NCBI GenBank assembly: GCA_003669575.1
Contig: QWOR01000038.1
Coordinates: 1-5,034 of the forward strand
Length of the DNA stretch: 5,034 nucleotides
Source: Planctomycetota bacterium
Lineage (GTDB): Bacteria > Planctomycetota > Planctomycetia > Planctomycetales > Planctomycetaceae
Direction of reading: 5' to 3'
Below, piece by piece: positions 4,615 to 5,034 of this stretch. Numbering within the stretch: position 1 is the first letter of the stretch; every line of letters begins with the position of its first letter. The notes under the pieces are model-generated. The model saw only the letters and a program-made list of their open reading frames with translations. It made no database searches and was not told the DNA's origin. The position numbers and the translations under genes are program-made.

Positions 4615-5034
4615 ATGCTGTCGTTCCCTCGTTCGCGTCCCCCTGCCCGTTGCGTCGGGTCACTTACCGCTCTGCTGCTGGCAGTAGTGGCGTTACATCC
4701 CTGCTACGCCGATACCCAGCGGAAGTCGAGTGATCCCGCCAAGGCGGAAGCACTGATCCAGGGCTTGCGGTCGCCCTCGTTTCAAGCGCGTCTGCAGGCC
4801 GAAATGGACTGCCGTCAGTGGGGGGATGCGATGTTGCCTGCACTGAACGAAGCGTTGAAAAGTTCCGATCCCGAGCTGCGGCGACGAGCACGATTGCTGA
4901 TTGAACGGATCGAGGATGACCTGCTGTCGGAATCACTCAATTCGTTTCTCCAGCCTGGCTCCAACTCCTCGCTCCCCGGCTGGTCGATTGTGGAAGACAT
5001 GGTGCATGACACTCCCGAGGTTCGCGCCGCCTAC
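4615..5034 (+). CDS. Secreted HEAT-like repeat protein, N-terminal part (cut by the window edge)
   Basis: The frame is open to the window end, giving 140 residues of a longer protein. It starts with a clear Sec signal peptide: basic residues 6-12 (RSRPPAR), hydrophobic core 15-27 (GSLTALLLAVVAL), probable cleavage after CYA (30-32). The mature part contains a helical stretch, SPSFQARLQAEMDCRQWGD (53-71), then MLPALNEALKSSDPELRRRA (73-92) and RLLIERIEDDLL (93-104). This is the pattern of a HEAT-like helix pair, with the D-P-E-L-R-R-R-A turn typical of such repeats. The segment SLPGWSIVEDMVHDTPEVRAAY (from 119) resembles my memory of a planctomycete family of secreted hypotheticals, where LPGW is followed by an acidic segment. 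Function is unknown; a scaffold or binding role outside the cytoplasm is an inference. The gene starts 155 bases after apt and probably has its own promoter. Confidence 0.75.
   Translation, partial: MLSFPRSRPPARCVGSLTALLLAVVALHPCYADTQRKSSDPAKAEALIQGLRSPSFQARLQAEMDCRQWGDAMLPALNEALKSSDPELRRRARLLIERIEDDLLSESLNSFLQPGSNSSLPGWSIVEDMVHDTPEVRAAY

Overview
The window most likely comes from a planctomycete (order Planctomycetales or close to it). Three signs support this. A secreted beta-propeller protein carries the DWPQW-x-GP motif just after its signal peptide. A palindromic element at about 222-275 reads SPTRSVSEG in one frame, a string I recall from intergenic repeats and spurious ORFs of planctomycete genomes. 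A secreted protein of HEAT-like type at the right edge resembles planctomycete hypothetical proteins. GC is moderately high with a GC bias at third codon positions. The genus cannot be fixed by eye.

Layout from left to right. Positions 1-376 have no convincing gene but hold the REP-like palindrome. A small gene (377-541, 54 aa) has a good Shine-Dalgarno sequence and a C-terminal part rich in Trp, His and Pro; I cannot assign a function. Next is a 434-aa exported PQQ-like beta-propeller protein (739-2043, +). It converges with a BCS1-type membrane-anchored AAA ATPase (2114-3511, -). A strong intrinsic terminator for the propeller gene (2119-2151) lies inside the last codons of the ATPase gene. 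A 420-base divergent intergenic region follows, with a 12-bp inverted repeat placed symmetrically in the two leaders. Then come adenine phosphoribosyltransferase (apt, 3932-4459, +), a short intergenic region with hairpins and a near-perfect 12-bp direct repeat, and the start of a secreted HEAT-like protein (4615 to beyond the right edge, +).

The genes do not form one pathway or operon. Apt is purine salvage housekeeping in the cytoplasm. The propeller and HEAT-like proteins are predicted to be exported. The BCS1-like ATPase is predicted to sit on the inner side of a membrane and act as an unfoldase or translocase on an unknown client. I see no rRNA, tRNA, CRISPR array, transposase or recognisable defence cassette. 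The most useful leads are the bacterial BCS1-like ATPase, the 54-aa protein, the terminator embedded in the convergent gene, and the paired repeats in the two intergenic regions around apt.
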